Origin: Enterobacteriaceae bacterium 4M9
GTDB lineage: Bacteria > Pseudomonadota > Gammaproteobacteria > Enterobacterales > Enterobacteriaceae
Reading direction: 5' to 3'
DNA length: 64,000 bases
Assembly (NCBI GenBank): GCA_010092695.1
Contig: JAADJJ010000001.1
Span: forward strand, 4,526,001-4,590,000
The notes below the pieces were generated by a model, which did no database searches, was not told where the DNA came from, and saw only the letters and a list, made by a program, of their open reading frames with translations. Made by a program: the position numbers and the translations under genes. Below are positions 55,225-64,000 of this stretch, piece after piece. The stretch's first letter is position 1. Each line of letters begins with the position of its first letter.

Positions 55225-55460
55225 ATGGAATAAACTGATTAACTACATATGATCCCGGTCGCTCTACCGGGATGATTAATCCATGTTCAAACAACAAGGA
55301 TTTCGCTTTTCCGGATCGTTTACTCTTTTAAAAATATCAAAATGAAAATTGTCTTTACCTGGAGGAACATGCCGTACTCCAGATAATTACAATTATGAAG
55401 TTTGTTGAAGATCGGTACAGCCTCACAACTCAAAAGCTGAAATGTACGCCCCGCCCTCCT

Positions 55461-55874
55461 TCACTCCCGCTTAAGCCGACTGGTGTTACACAGCCACAGT
55501 GTAATAACCAGCAGCAAAATCGCGCCCGCGTGCAACAGTACGTCCGATGCGGATTCGTGATCGATAATGATCAGGCGCACAATCGCAGTGATGCCGATGT
55601 AAACAAAGTAGCGCAGCGGAAAATGGTAGCCGGACTGGAAATACTTCACGATGAGCGCAATGAACTCAAAGTAAAGAAACCAGACCAGCAGCCCGCCAAC
55701 CAGTTGATACTTTGTGATCGGCTCAGACTGGGTGAAAAGCACATACGCCAGACGCAGGGTTTCGCGGCCAAGAAAAACCATCAGTATTATCGCCAGACTC
55801 AGCAGTCCGGCGTTAAGTACTGTCTGGAGCACTCTGGCAACCGTTTCGGCCGTTTTATGGGGGGTGGGATGCAT
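55461..55874 (-). CDS. psiE: PsiE, phosphate-starvation-inducible membrane protein
   Basis: A 137-residue inner-membrane protein with four helices, strongly similar to E. coli PsiE, for example LYFEFIALIVKYFQSGYHFPLRYFVYI and LLLVITLWLC. Function is unknown; in E. coli it is induced by phosphate starvation via PhoB and influenced by CRP. It marks the right end of the accessory insertion that begins after malG. A consensus CRP site lies about 50 bases upstream of the start. Confidence 0.93.
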   Translation of the reverse strand: MHPTPHKTAETVARVLQTVLNAGLLSLAIILMVFLGRETLRLAYVLFTQSEPITKYQLVGGLLVWFLYFEFIALIVKYFQSGYHFPLRYFVYIGITAIVRLIIIDHESASDVLLHAGAILLLVITLWLCNTSRLKRE

Positions 55875-55922
55875 CGCAACAACGCCTTTTATAGAATCAT
55901 TGTTGCCAGTTATAACCTAAAA

Positions 55923-55938
55923 CGTGACAATCATCACA
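55923..55938. promoter_or_regulatory. CRP site upstream of psiE
   Basis: Reads TGTGA-N6-TCACG on the minus strand, one base from the CRP consensus, 49 bases upstream of the psiE start. Matches reported cAMP-CRP control of E. coli psiE. Confidence 0.7.
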
Positions 55939-55994
55939 CTTTAAAGTTTATCAACGTACTGTAAAAGGTGTATCAGGCGAAGCGAATGCCAACT

Positions 55995-56543
55995 TCAATA
56001 CACTACGTCTTCAGGAAGTACCGAGTCAGCCAGCACATGCGGATGGTGCATCACCCATAACAGCAACTCATGTTTATTTTCCAGCCCCAGTCGGCTCATC
56101 AAGCGTCGCTTGATCTGGCTGATATTTTTTATCGTGATATCTATCATTTGCGATATTTCTCGGGTGCTTTTACCTTCTGCCAGATATTTAAGAATCAGCG
56201 CATCCCGTGTTGACAATCGACAACATACCGTATGTTTAAAACCTTTATTAAATACAACACCCTTGTTGTCGATTAAATCATTCAAAAAAGCTCTTATACT
56301 CATTAAATTCTCCACAGGGAAAACCCGCGGTTCACTTTCAAGCGTTACTCGCATCTTCTTTGCTGCGTAAGAATAAGACTCTTTGAGAACAAAATCACTT
56401 TCCGCCCCTTCGCTGTGTCCGCCATAATCAAAGTAGAGCGTAACATCACTATTCGTCGGTTTCAGATCTCTGACGGCCATCATAAAACCGAAAACTAAAA
56501 AGCGGTTTCGGGTATCCAGACGAATACAATAGGACCTCGGCAT
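55995..56543 (-). CDS. LuxR-type helix-turn-helix regulator
   Basis: A 182-residue protein with a C-terminal GerE/LuxR helix-turn-helix (about 108-170: LSTRDALILKYLAEGKSTREIS, IKNISQIKRRLMSRLG). The N-terminal half lacks a phospho-receiver or autoinducer domain. Such orphan regulators often control fimbriae, capsule or motility. AGGAG lies 7 bases before the ATG. It lies downstream of a short EAL-type gene on the same strand (108-base gap), so the two may be co-expressed. Not in the E. coli K-12 psiE-yjbH interval as far as I recall. Target genes unknown; the nearby yjbEFGH operon is a candidate. Confidence 0.82.
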   Translation of the reverse strand: MPRSYCIRLDTRNRFLVFGFMMAVRDLKPTNSDVTLYFDYGGHSEGAESDFVLKESYSYAAKKMRVTLESEPRVFPVENLMSIRAFLNDLIDNKGVVFNKGFKHTVCCRLSTRDALILKYLAEGKSTREISQMIDITIKNISQIKRRLMSRLGLENKHELLLWVMHHPHVLADSVLPEDVVY

Positions 56544-56651
56544 TGAATAACTCCTTCAGGAAAGAAGATTATTAAAATAACAGCAGCGCACCGGGGATGG
56601 TCTGAAATGCCTGTTATTAATTAATACACAATATCCTTCACAGCCCTATAG

Positions 56652-57332
56652 CTATGACACAAAAAGATTATTCTCCTGCCAGTAATATCCCTGCCCTAAA
56701 CCAATACCTGCCTTAGCGGCCTGTTGCAAATCTTTCTTGTTTTCTATTCCCTCTATCAGCAATGGTAGATCCGGCAAATGCTTTATGAGTATTTTAGCTT
56801 CATAGTTTAAATATCCCTGCAACAACTCAGAACGGGCCAGCTTGATCCCGTCAAAGTTATTTCGGATGTCATCCATACTCATCAGGTCTTCAAGGCAAAA
56901 GCCATCCACCCATACATTTGTTCCCCCACGACGAACTTTCATCATCTGTGAGATAAAACGGCTACGGCTGGCAGCAGAGAAATATTTGAGTAGCGAGAAG
57001 TCAGAGACCTCAAGACATATGTTGTACTGCTCACTAATGAAGCGAATGTCGTTTATGCTCAGATGCACAAACCCATCAATGCTCAGGTTGAAAAACAGTC
57101 GTTCAGTCGTGACCACGCTGCGCACACTCTCAATTTGTATTCTTAGCAAATTGATCATGTAACCAGCTCCCTGCTGGCTGAACCACGTATCAGCAATATA
57201 GCCCGACGGTAATACTGGCAACACTTCATAACCATACAGACAGCCGCTATTGATATCCATACAAGGTTCAAGACGAAATGAATTGACTGGCGGCAATAAT
57301 AATTTACTCATGGGCATAACTAACCATAACAA
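56652..57332 (-). CDS. short, degenerate EAL-domain protein
   Basis: A 226-residue stand-alone EAL-type protein. The EAL position reads YEVLP, FFNLS keeps the metal-binding Asn, CLEVSD the next Glu, DGIKLAR the Lys, IEGIE the late Glu and GQGYYW the final Gln. The DDFG loop is replaced by VDGF, losing one metal-binding Asp, so phosphodiesterase activity is doubtful. It may work by protein contact, like the enzymatically inactive YdiV. The start is unclear: TTG 57332 has AGGA about 9 bases upstream; ATG 57317 and 57311 are in frame without a good site. Probably paired with the LuxR-type regulator downstream. Confidence 0.78.
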   Translation of the reverse strand: MLWLVMPMSKLLLPPVNSFRLEPCMDINSGCLYGYEVLPVLPSGYIADTWFSQQGAGYMINLLRIQIESVRSVVTTERLFFNLSIDGFVHLSINDIRFISEQYNICLEVSDFSLLKYFSAASRSRFISQMMKVRRGGTNVWVDGFCLEDLMSMDDIRNNFDGIKLARSELLQGYLNYEAKILIKHLPDLPLLIEGIENKKDLQQAAKAGIGLGQGYYWQENNLFVS

Positions 57333-57966
57333 TGATGATTTTTCCTAAAAAATATAGGAAAAAAAGAAGACGACATTATATTATAACGACGTTGCAATGA
57401 GTTCCCGACCATGGTTTATTTCTGACGAAGATAAAAATAAAGGCGACAACCACTTCTGGCAAAAACCATAAATAGAACGAGATTACACCTATGAATTAAT
57501 TTCAACCAACACCAGACACAATATAAATTATAATTATGATTTCCAGCGTGGCAACTTATAATTATCGGCCTTCAGGATATTGGGACTTTTCCTCACAACA
57601 CTAAATATAAATATTTAATCCACCATCAAAAACCGCCTTGTAAATTATAGTATTACCAGCAATTATAGAGAGTTACGCGATGTTGTAATATAAATGTTAA
57701 TTTTAGCCATGGTTTTTTTGTTGCCATTTCGTTTACTTTATTCCTTATTTGAGGCTTGCCTGTAATACATAAAATAAAGTATATGCTCATACTTATATAC
57801 CACTACTTATTCGAACAATATCTGATAAGCAGTTCATCAGTAAGGGTTAAAGCACGATGCCAAATTATCACTTAGCTGTGGCAATAATAATTATCTCATG
57901 TTTATCAGGATGATTTTCATAAAAAATCCCCCACTGCAAATCAGTGAGGGATTATGCGTGCAAGCA
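57333..57966. other. AT-rich intergenic region between the EAL gene and yjbH
   Basis: About 630 very AT-rich bases with no gene-like frame. Contains the yjbH terminator near its right end and must carry the EAL-gene promoter near 57340-57450. Nothing else stands out. Confidence 0.5.
57919..57953 (-). terminator. rho-independent terminator of yjbEFGH
   Basis: Stem CAGTG-x-GGGATT with its complement (one C/A mismatch, five-base loop), followed on the minus strand by six T, 14 bases past the yjbH stop. Confidence 0.88.
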
Positions 57967-60066
57967 TTAACGGAAGTGAATGTTACGGTCGCTGGTCATG
58001 CCATAAAGCTCGTACTTACGTCCGAGCATCTGGCCGCCGTCGCGGGTCAGTGGCGTCCATCCGACCTGCGCACGGCTGCGCGTCGGCCCTGCGGAGAAGA
58101 GATCCAACGGCACCGAGATATACACGCCTTTGGTGAATTCCCCTTCGCCGTATTCGCTTTTTGAGACGTTAGTGAGCGTGGCGTAACCGCCCACCACCAC
58201 GCCGCTGTCGAAGTGTTTAGAAATATCGAGCGTGCCGCCCTTATCACCGGCCAGGTACTGGCCGACGCTCGCTTTCACCGTTACGCCATCGACAAACGGC
58301 GGCGTCCAGTACGCGGTGAGATGACCGGTTTTCACGCTGTAATCGGTGAATGTCATCATATCCTGAGCGCTGCGCCAGTCGCGCTGTTTAACGTAGTTGG
58401 CGTTCAGGCCAAATGCCCAGTTGCTGTCGAGCGGGCGGTACAGTACTTCTGCACCTACGCCGCCAAACATGGTTTCCAGATAGCCGCCATAGGCCTGGCC
58501 GTACCAGCCTTTGCCGAAGTACTGAAAGTAGTTGGCTTGCAGGTTGTTCACATAGACGTCGTTTTGCACATACTCGCGCACGTGGGTACGCACGCGCGGC
58601 AGGTGTGTGTCCTGCGGCGGGTTGGTGTAATTAAATTTGTCGTAGTTGTTGGTCAGATTGGCAAATACGCTACCCGAGGTCAGCAAATGATCCGTCAGCC
58701 ACAGGTCGGCTGAGCCCATCACCCCCAACTGGTACATATAGAAGTTTTCCGGGCCGCCGACGGACTGATTGAGCACCGGATCAATGGAATAACCAAAGCG
58801 CGATTTATCGATATACCAACCCTGCTCGGTGCTCTGCGGCACCACCGGATCGACGCGCTTTTGCACCAGCGGTGTTTCGTGACCGAGCGGCTCGCCTTCG
58901 AGGTGGCGGCGCAGGCTGTCAACGTCGGTTTCGGTCGTCACCTGCGGCAGGTTGACGCGGTTTTCCGTGACGCGAATGGTGCGAATGCCGTCCGGCAGGT
59001 CGTTCATGATGATTCGGTTGGCGCGCTCAATGCCTTCACGCGAATCACGATATTTCACCTGCTCACCCGTCACATACAGCGTGTCGCCCTTCACCTGAAT
59101 CTTCGCGGCGTCCAGCCCGGCATTGTATTTGAGCATTGTTAGCTGATTCGCCGTTACGCTGTGCTGCAAAATGGCGTCCTGCGGCTGCGGCTGATAGTCC
59201 GCACGACGATTGTCGTTATAAGACGGCTTCAGGTCGTTGAAATTGGTGCGCAGCGTAAAACCAAACGTAAACGTGTTACCACGCTGGTAACCGACGTTAA
59301 CATCGGCCCAGTCGGCCACACGATAAATAGCTCCCACGTTAAATTTACTTTTCTGGTCAAGTTTACCGGCGTAGTCGCCGCTGTAGTCGTTGCCTTCGTA
59401 TTCGAGCTTCAGGCGTAACGGCTGCCAGGGCGTCTGGTACTCCACGCCGCCAAATAACGAGGCCGGGCCGTGGAACATGTTGCTGGCGCTAAAGGAGCCT
59501 GCGGCACCGTTGCTGTTATCGCGCGTGCAGTACTTGTCGCTGTAGCTGCAAAGCGGGTTGCGCACATTGCCCGCCGTACCGAGGTAACCCCAGCCCAGGC
59601 CGAGTGAGAAATCAAACGGTCCCCAGGCTTTGCTGGCAACCAGATATTCGCTGTCAAACAGGCCAGTGCCGCTGATATCACGCAGCCCCAGCGCCACCTG
59701 CGGCCGCCAGTAACCTTCCTCCCACAAGCGCAGCTTCACATCGAACGATTTATCTTTGTAGGTCTGATCGCCGGAAAAGGCATCTACTGAGGAATAGCGC
59801 CGGGTGCGCACGTCGGTGTAGCGCAGCGTGGTTTCGAGCCACGGCATTAACTGCACCGAGGCAGAGTAAAAACGGTACTGATCGTTGTCGCGATAGTTGA
59901 CGCTAAACTCCCCTTCTCGCGCCATGCGCGCGGTGGGGGTCTGCATCAATCCCACGCCGCCAAAATCGGACTGCGAAGGCCCAACCGGTGCGGGATAGCT
60001 TTCCGCCTGGCAGGCAGCACTCACCGCCAGCGCCAAAAAACTGTAGAGGTAACGTGTCTTCATCAA
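57967..60066 (-). CDS. yjbH: YjbH, outer-membrane exopolysaccharide secretion protein
   Basis: A 699-residue YjbH/GfcD-family outer-membrane protein. It has a signal peptide (about 1-21), a mature start with FGGVGLMQTPTARMAREGE, long beta-strand-rich barrel regions and a periplasmic region in the centre (ANRIIMNDLPDGIRTIRV). Terminal gene of yjbEFGH, which in E. coli drives production of an uncharacterised exopolysaccharide and is induced through the Rcs system. Start overlaps the yjbG stop by 4 bases. Length equals E. coli YjbH (698). Confidence 0.95.
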   Translation of the reverse strand: MMKTRYLYSFLALAVSAACQAESYPAPVGPSQSDFGGVGLMQTPTARMAREGEFSVNYRDNDQYRFYSASVQLMPWLETTLRYTDVRTRRYSSVDAFSGDQTYKDKSFDVKLRLWEEGYWRPQVALGLRDISGTGLFDSEYLVASKAWGPFDFSLGLGWGYLGTAGNVRNPLCSYSDKYCTRDNSNGAAGSFSASNMFHGPASLFGGVEYQTPWQPLRLKLEYEGNDYSGDYAGKLDQKSKFNVGAIYRVADWADVNVGYQRGNTFTFGFTLRTNFNDLKPSYNDNRRADYQPQPQDAILQHSVTANQLTMLKYNAGLDAAKIQVKGDTLYVTGEQVKYRDSREGIERANRIIMNDLPDGIRTIRVTENRVNLPQVTTETDVDSLRRHLEGEPLGHETPLVQKRVDPVVPQSTEQGWYIDKSRFGYSIDPVLNQSVGGPENFYMYQLGVMGSADLWLTDHLLTSGSVFANLTNNYDKFNYTNPPQDTHLPRVRTHVREYVQNDVYVNNLQANYFQYFGKGWYGQAYGGYLETMFGGVGAEVLYRPLDSNWAFGLNANYVKQRDWRSAQDMMTFTDYSVKTGHLTAYWTPPFVDGVTVKASVGQYLAGDKGGTLDISKHFDSGVVVGGYATLTNVSKSEYGEGEFTKGVYISVPLDLFSAGPTRSRAQVGWTPLTRDGGQMLGRKYELYGMTSDRNIHFR

Positions 60067-60797
60067 TCCGGTATCCGGTGGGTCAGAGAGAGGAGAATCT
60101 GCTCATTGAGGCCGTCCCAGGCACGGGAGAAAAAGTGGCTGGCAAAGCCGACAAAAATCACGCTACCCGGCGTGGGTTCCACGTGGCGCGCGTTCCAGTA
60201 AGCCACCGGTGCTTTTAGCGTTTTGCCATCGGGATAGATAACCCAGGCATAGCTGCGCTCGCCGCCGCTAAGGGTGCTGATGCCATTGAGGTATTCATCC
60301 ACCGAGCGCCCTGGCGCAAAGGTTTTTTTGCCAGGCGCGCTGACAAGCCCCATCAGCGTCACGCTGGCAGGCTGCTGGCCAACCCACAGCGAATAGGCGC
60401 CCTGCAACGGTGGGTTATCCTGCGGATGCAACCGCACCCAGTCCGGGTCGAGATTCACCCCGAGGCGACCGGTCACGCGCACGCCAGCAAGCTGTTGGCG
60501 CAAGTTGCGAATGGCGGCCCCGTCATCGCCACCCTCTCGTGCACCAAGCGCGTCCAGGCGAGCCAGTAAAGCCTGGTGCTGGCGCTCGGCAGCGGCCGTT
60601 GCCTGATCTTGCGCTATGACCGCACCCGGCCACCAGGTGTTGGCAAGCGCAGGCTGTGTCACCAGGTCAGACAGGCGCGGCGCCTGTTCAACATGGAGCG
60701 GCTGTGCGCCACGGGAGTACACCGTGACGTTACCGCCGGCCAGTGCAGTGGTGGAAAATGTCAGCAGCAGTGCCGCGAGCGTTCGCGTCGTTCTCAT
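60063..60797 (-). CDS. yjbG: YjbG, periplasmic exopolysaccharide protein (GfcC-like)
   Basis: A 244-residue periplasmic protein with a signal peptide (about 1-20, TTALA). GfcC/YjbG family segments include VTVYSRGAQPLHVEQAPRLSDLV, RVTGRLGVNLDPDWVRL and a capsule-type SLBB-like part near GRSVDEYLNGI. Overlaps yjbF and yjbH by 4 bases each, so translation is coupled. Length matches E. coli (245). Confidence 0.94.
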   Translation of the reverse strand: MRTTRTLAALLLTFSTTALAGGNVTVYSRGAQPLHVEQAPRLSDLVTQPALANTWWPGAVIAQDQATAAAERQHQALLARLDALGAREGGDDGAAIRNLRQQLAGVRVTGRLGVNLDPDWVRLHPQDNPPLQGAYSLWVGQQPASVTLMGLVSAPGKKTFAPGRSVDEYLNGISTLSGGERSYAWVIYPDGKTLKAPVAYWNARHVEPTPGSVIFVGFASHFFSRAWDGLNEQILLSLTHRIPD

Positions 60798-61432
60798 GCT
60801 TTCGCCGCCTTTAACACAATGGTGGTGATGGGATAAAAGTCAGGGCCAAGATACTGCTCGGTTTTACGGATTTGCCCGGCCTCATCCACCCAGAAGCGAT
60901 TGCGCCAACGCCCTGCATCAGACTCCACGTCTTCTTCAAGCAGGCGTACCGGTGTGCGGTCACTTCCCACTTTTAGCTCCTCGTCATCGCCCCAGTGGAA
61001 CGTTGAACGCAGTACAGCGGTACGCACCTGTCCGTGCTCAGTCCAGCGCGTCTGGCGCGTCCAGCCTGTGCCGTCGGTAATCTGGTTTACACGGGCCAGC
61101 GGATCGTTCTCAATGTTGCCCGTCTCTTGTAAGTTGTCGCCAAGACCCAGCGTTTCGACCAGCCGGGAGTGCTGGGTAATCAGCGTGGCGCGGTCGTTCG
61201 TGACCCATTTCTGCTGGCCGTTTTCTGAATACGCCAGCGCTACAAAAAGCTGTGGGCCGTGGTTAAGCGTGATGTACTGGCTGGCATAGGGCATGTTCTG
61301 GATTTCATCGTCGGTAAGCTGCACGCCGTCTTCGCCCATGACACTGTTTAGCAGAGACTGGCCCAGGCCTTTGGTGCTGGCCGAACAGGCCGCAAGCAGC
61401 AGGCACATCATCACAATTGCGAGTTGCTGCAC
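60794..61432 (-). CDS. yjbF: YjbF, exopolysaccharide lipoprotein (GfcB-like)
   Basis: A 212-residue lipoprotein: the signal peptide ends in the lipobox LLAAC with the lipidated Cys16. A beta-rich GfcB/YjbF-type domain follows (DDEIQNMPYASQYITLNHGPQ, ALAYSENGQQKWVTND, YPITTIVLKAAK). It is anchored in the outer membrane next to YjbH. Second gene of the operon, 61 bases after yjbE. Confidence 0.94.
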   Translation of the reverse strand: MQQLAIVMMCLLLAACSASTKGLGQSLLNSVMGEDGVQLTDDEIQNMPYASQYITLNHGPQLFVALAYSENGQQKWVTNDRATLITQHSRLVETLGLGDNLQETGNIENDPLARVNQITDGTGWTRQTRWTEHGQVRTAVLRSTFHWGDDEELKVGSDRTPVRLLEEDVESDAGRWRNRFWVDEAGQIRKTEQYLGPDFYPITTIVLKAAKA

Positions 61433-61493
61433 GACATTTCCCCGAAGTTAAAATAACCACACCGCAGTGTGGTTATGGTAAAAGCCTCAAACG

Positions 61494-61745
61494 TTAACGA
61501 GGCGCGGTGCTGGTTGTGGTGGTTGTGGTGGTACCGGTGTTAGAACCGTTACCACCACCGGTTGCGGCAAGCGCAACCCCCACAGCAGACCCAACGGTGC
61601 TGGAACTGCTTGCCGTTGAGCTACCCGAGGACACGGAGGTCGCTGCACTGCCTGCTGCATCGCCCGATGAGAGCGGCCCCGCAGAGGCTGTACCGGCTGC
61701 TGCCAGCGCCAGTATGGTCATTGCACCATAAAGGACTTTCTTCAT
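61494..61745 (-). CDS. yjbE: YjbE, small secreted Ser/Gly/Thr-rich protein
   Basis: An 83-residue exported protein with a signal peptide (1-22, ASA) and a mature part almost entirely Ser, Gly, Ala and Thr, ending with a run of eight Thr codons. First gene of yjbEFGH; function unknown. E. coli YjbE has 80 residues and the same composition. The frame is conserved at the start (MKKVLYGAM). Confidence 0.92.
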   Translation of the reverse strand: MKKVLYGAMTILALAAAGTASAGPLSSGDAAGSAATSVSSGSSTASSSSTVGSAVGVALAATGGGNGSNTGTTTTTTTSTAPR

Positions 61746-61843
61746 AACAATTTCCCTTCATTGAATGAATGGAGATGTGCCTGAAACAATCAGGCGCTAC
61801 CGAGTATACACAACCCAATAAGGTTATTTACCGCGCAGGGAAA

Positions 61844-61858
61844 TAAGGAATGATTTTA
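61844..61858. promoter_or_regulatory. candidate RcsB box of yjbE
   Basis: TAAGGAATGATTTTA (or its complement) resembles the RcsAB consensus TaAGaat-atTCctA and lies about 100 bases before yjbE and 40 bases before a TATACT element. The Rcs phosphorelay activates yjbEFGH in E. coli. Motif match is approximate. Confidence 0.5.
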
Positions 61859-62059
61859 AGAATGGTGGTAATAAATAATAACAACGCATTTATCATTGAA
61901 TAATAAATCACAATAAAATCAACATATTAATTTATTTTTATGTAAAGCAAATTCCATATTGTCTGAAAATGATTTGCAGATATGATTGACCGTCATTTCA
62001 ATTTAGGATTTACCTCAGGTGTTAATTATTTAACGCAGAAGGTCAGCAACAGGATTGTT

Positions 62060-62094
62060 CTGATAAAAATATGCCGGCATTGCGCCGGCATATT
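62060..62094 (-). terminator. rho-independent terminator of pgi
   Basis: Perfect 11-bp stem AATATGCCGGC/GCCGGCATATT with a five-base loop followed on the minus strand by a T-rich run, 15 bases past the pgi stop. Confidence 0.88.
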
Positions 62095-62108
62095 CATTCA
62101 TTATGACG

Positions 62109-63758
<1,650 letters not shown>

Positions 63759-64000
63759 AGCAATACTCTTTTGATTTGAGAATTGTGACTGGGGTCAATT
63801 GTAGCGCCTGTGTCGGTCAATTGTGATGATTTTAATGCCATTACCGTCGGTTTCTGCCCGCGGTATGTTTGCTACGAAGAGAGACCTGATACGCCTGTGC
63901 CAGGTCCTGCCCAGGTGCCGCCACGGCGCGGGTTTTCCCCTCACTAACTGATTTTTGTGAGCCCCCTCGCAAACTCTATAGTGGTGCCGCCTGCCGTTTC
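63759..64000. other. upstream region of pgi, edge of window
   Basis: Contains a direct repeat ggtcaattgt (63793-63802 and 63815-63824, period 22) in the pgi promoter region. Near the edge on the plus strand, TATAGT at 63977-63982 could be a -10 element of an outward-facing gene; lysC lies here in E. coli, with a lysine riboswitch, but no riboswitch sequence is inside the window. Confidence 0.4.

Larger units (their letters stand above)
61746..62108. other. pgi-yjbE intergenic region
   Basis: Contains the pgi terminator at 62060-62094 and the yjbE promoter. On the minus strand a -10-like TATACT lies at 61803-61808, with an Rcs-box-like dyad about 40 bases upstream at 61844-61858. No gene is seen. 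Confidence 0.55.

Noticed and set aside
63950..64000. lysine riboswitch upstream of lysC at the window edge
   Set aside because: Only a possible -10 element is inside the window. None of the riboswitch core sequence is visible.

Overview
This is chromosomal DNA from a member of the Enterobacteriaceae. Gene content and order match the E. coli K-12 segment ssb-uvrA-tyrB-alr-dnaB-qorA-pspG-dusA-zur-yjbJ-dinF-lexA-dgkA-plsB-ubiAC-mal-psiE-yjbEFGH-pgi, read in the opposite direction. Proteins are close to the E. coli ones but clearly diverged, aphA and xylE are missing, and several blocks are absent from K-12. An Enterobacter/Cronobacter/Kosakonia-type organism is plausible; the sequence alone does not fix the genus.

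Layout. 1-9.2 kb is accessory: an export operon (HlyD-type adaptor plus two ABC-2 permeases, no ATPase in view), a membrane-bound diguanylate cyclase, and an arsenic island with arsH divergent from arsRBC. 9.2-37.9 kb is conserved backbone: ssb and uvrA diverging over a LexA box; yjbR, yjbQ, tyrB, alr and dnaB; qorA, pspG (sigma-54 promoter) and dusA; a TraF-like outer-membrane-type protein inserted before zur; yjbJ; the lexA-dinF SOS operon; dgkA/plsB; ubiCA; and the maltose regulon (malK-lamB-malM diverging from malEFG over CRP- and MalT-like sites). 37.9-55.4 kb is an AT-rich accessory insertion between malG and psiE. It holds decayed coding remnants, a tandem pair of palindromic sites, two unknown small genes, and a contact-dependent inhibition (CDI) locus in E. 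coli-type order cdiB-cdiA-cdiI, followed by an orphan toxin-tip module (frameshifted, deaminase-like) and a probable orphan immunity gene. 55.4-64 kb returns to backbone: psiE, a LuxR-type regulator and a short degenerate EAL protein, the yjbEFGH exopolysaccharide operon, and pgi.

Functional themes. Cell envelope and surface functions dominate: CDI, the YjbEFGH secretion system, LamB, the TraF-like protein, PspG and the export operon. Cyclic-di-GMP proteins lie near both ends (a GGDEF protein with an apparently intact active site, an EAL protein with a damaged one). The most informative region for novelty is the CDI locus: a compositionally foreign putative receptor-binding segment inside cdiA, a small C-terminal toxin domain with a DUF4279-like immunity candidate, and an out-of-frame orphan toxin cassette. 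The unknown pair at 39.6-40.8 kb and the paired operator-like palindromes at 38.8 kb have no assigned role.
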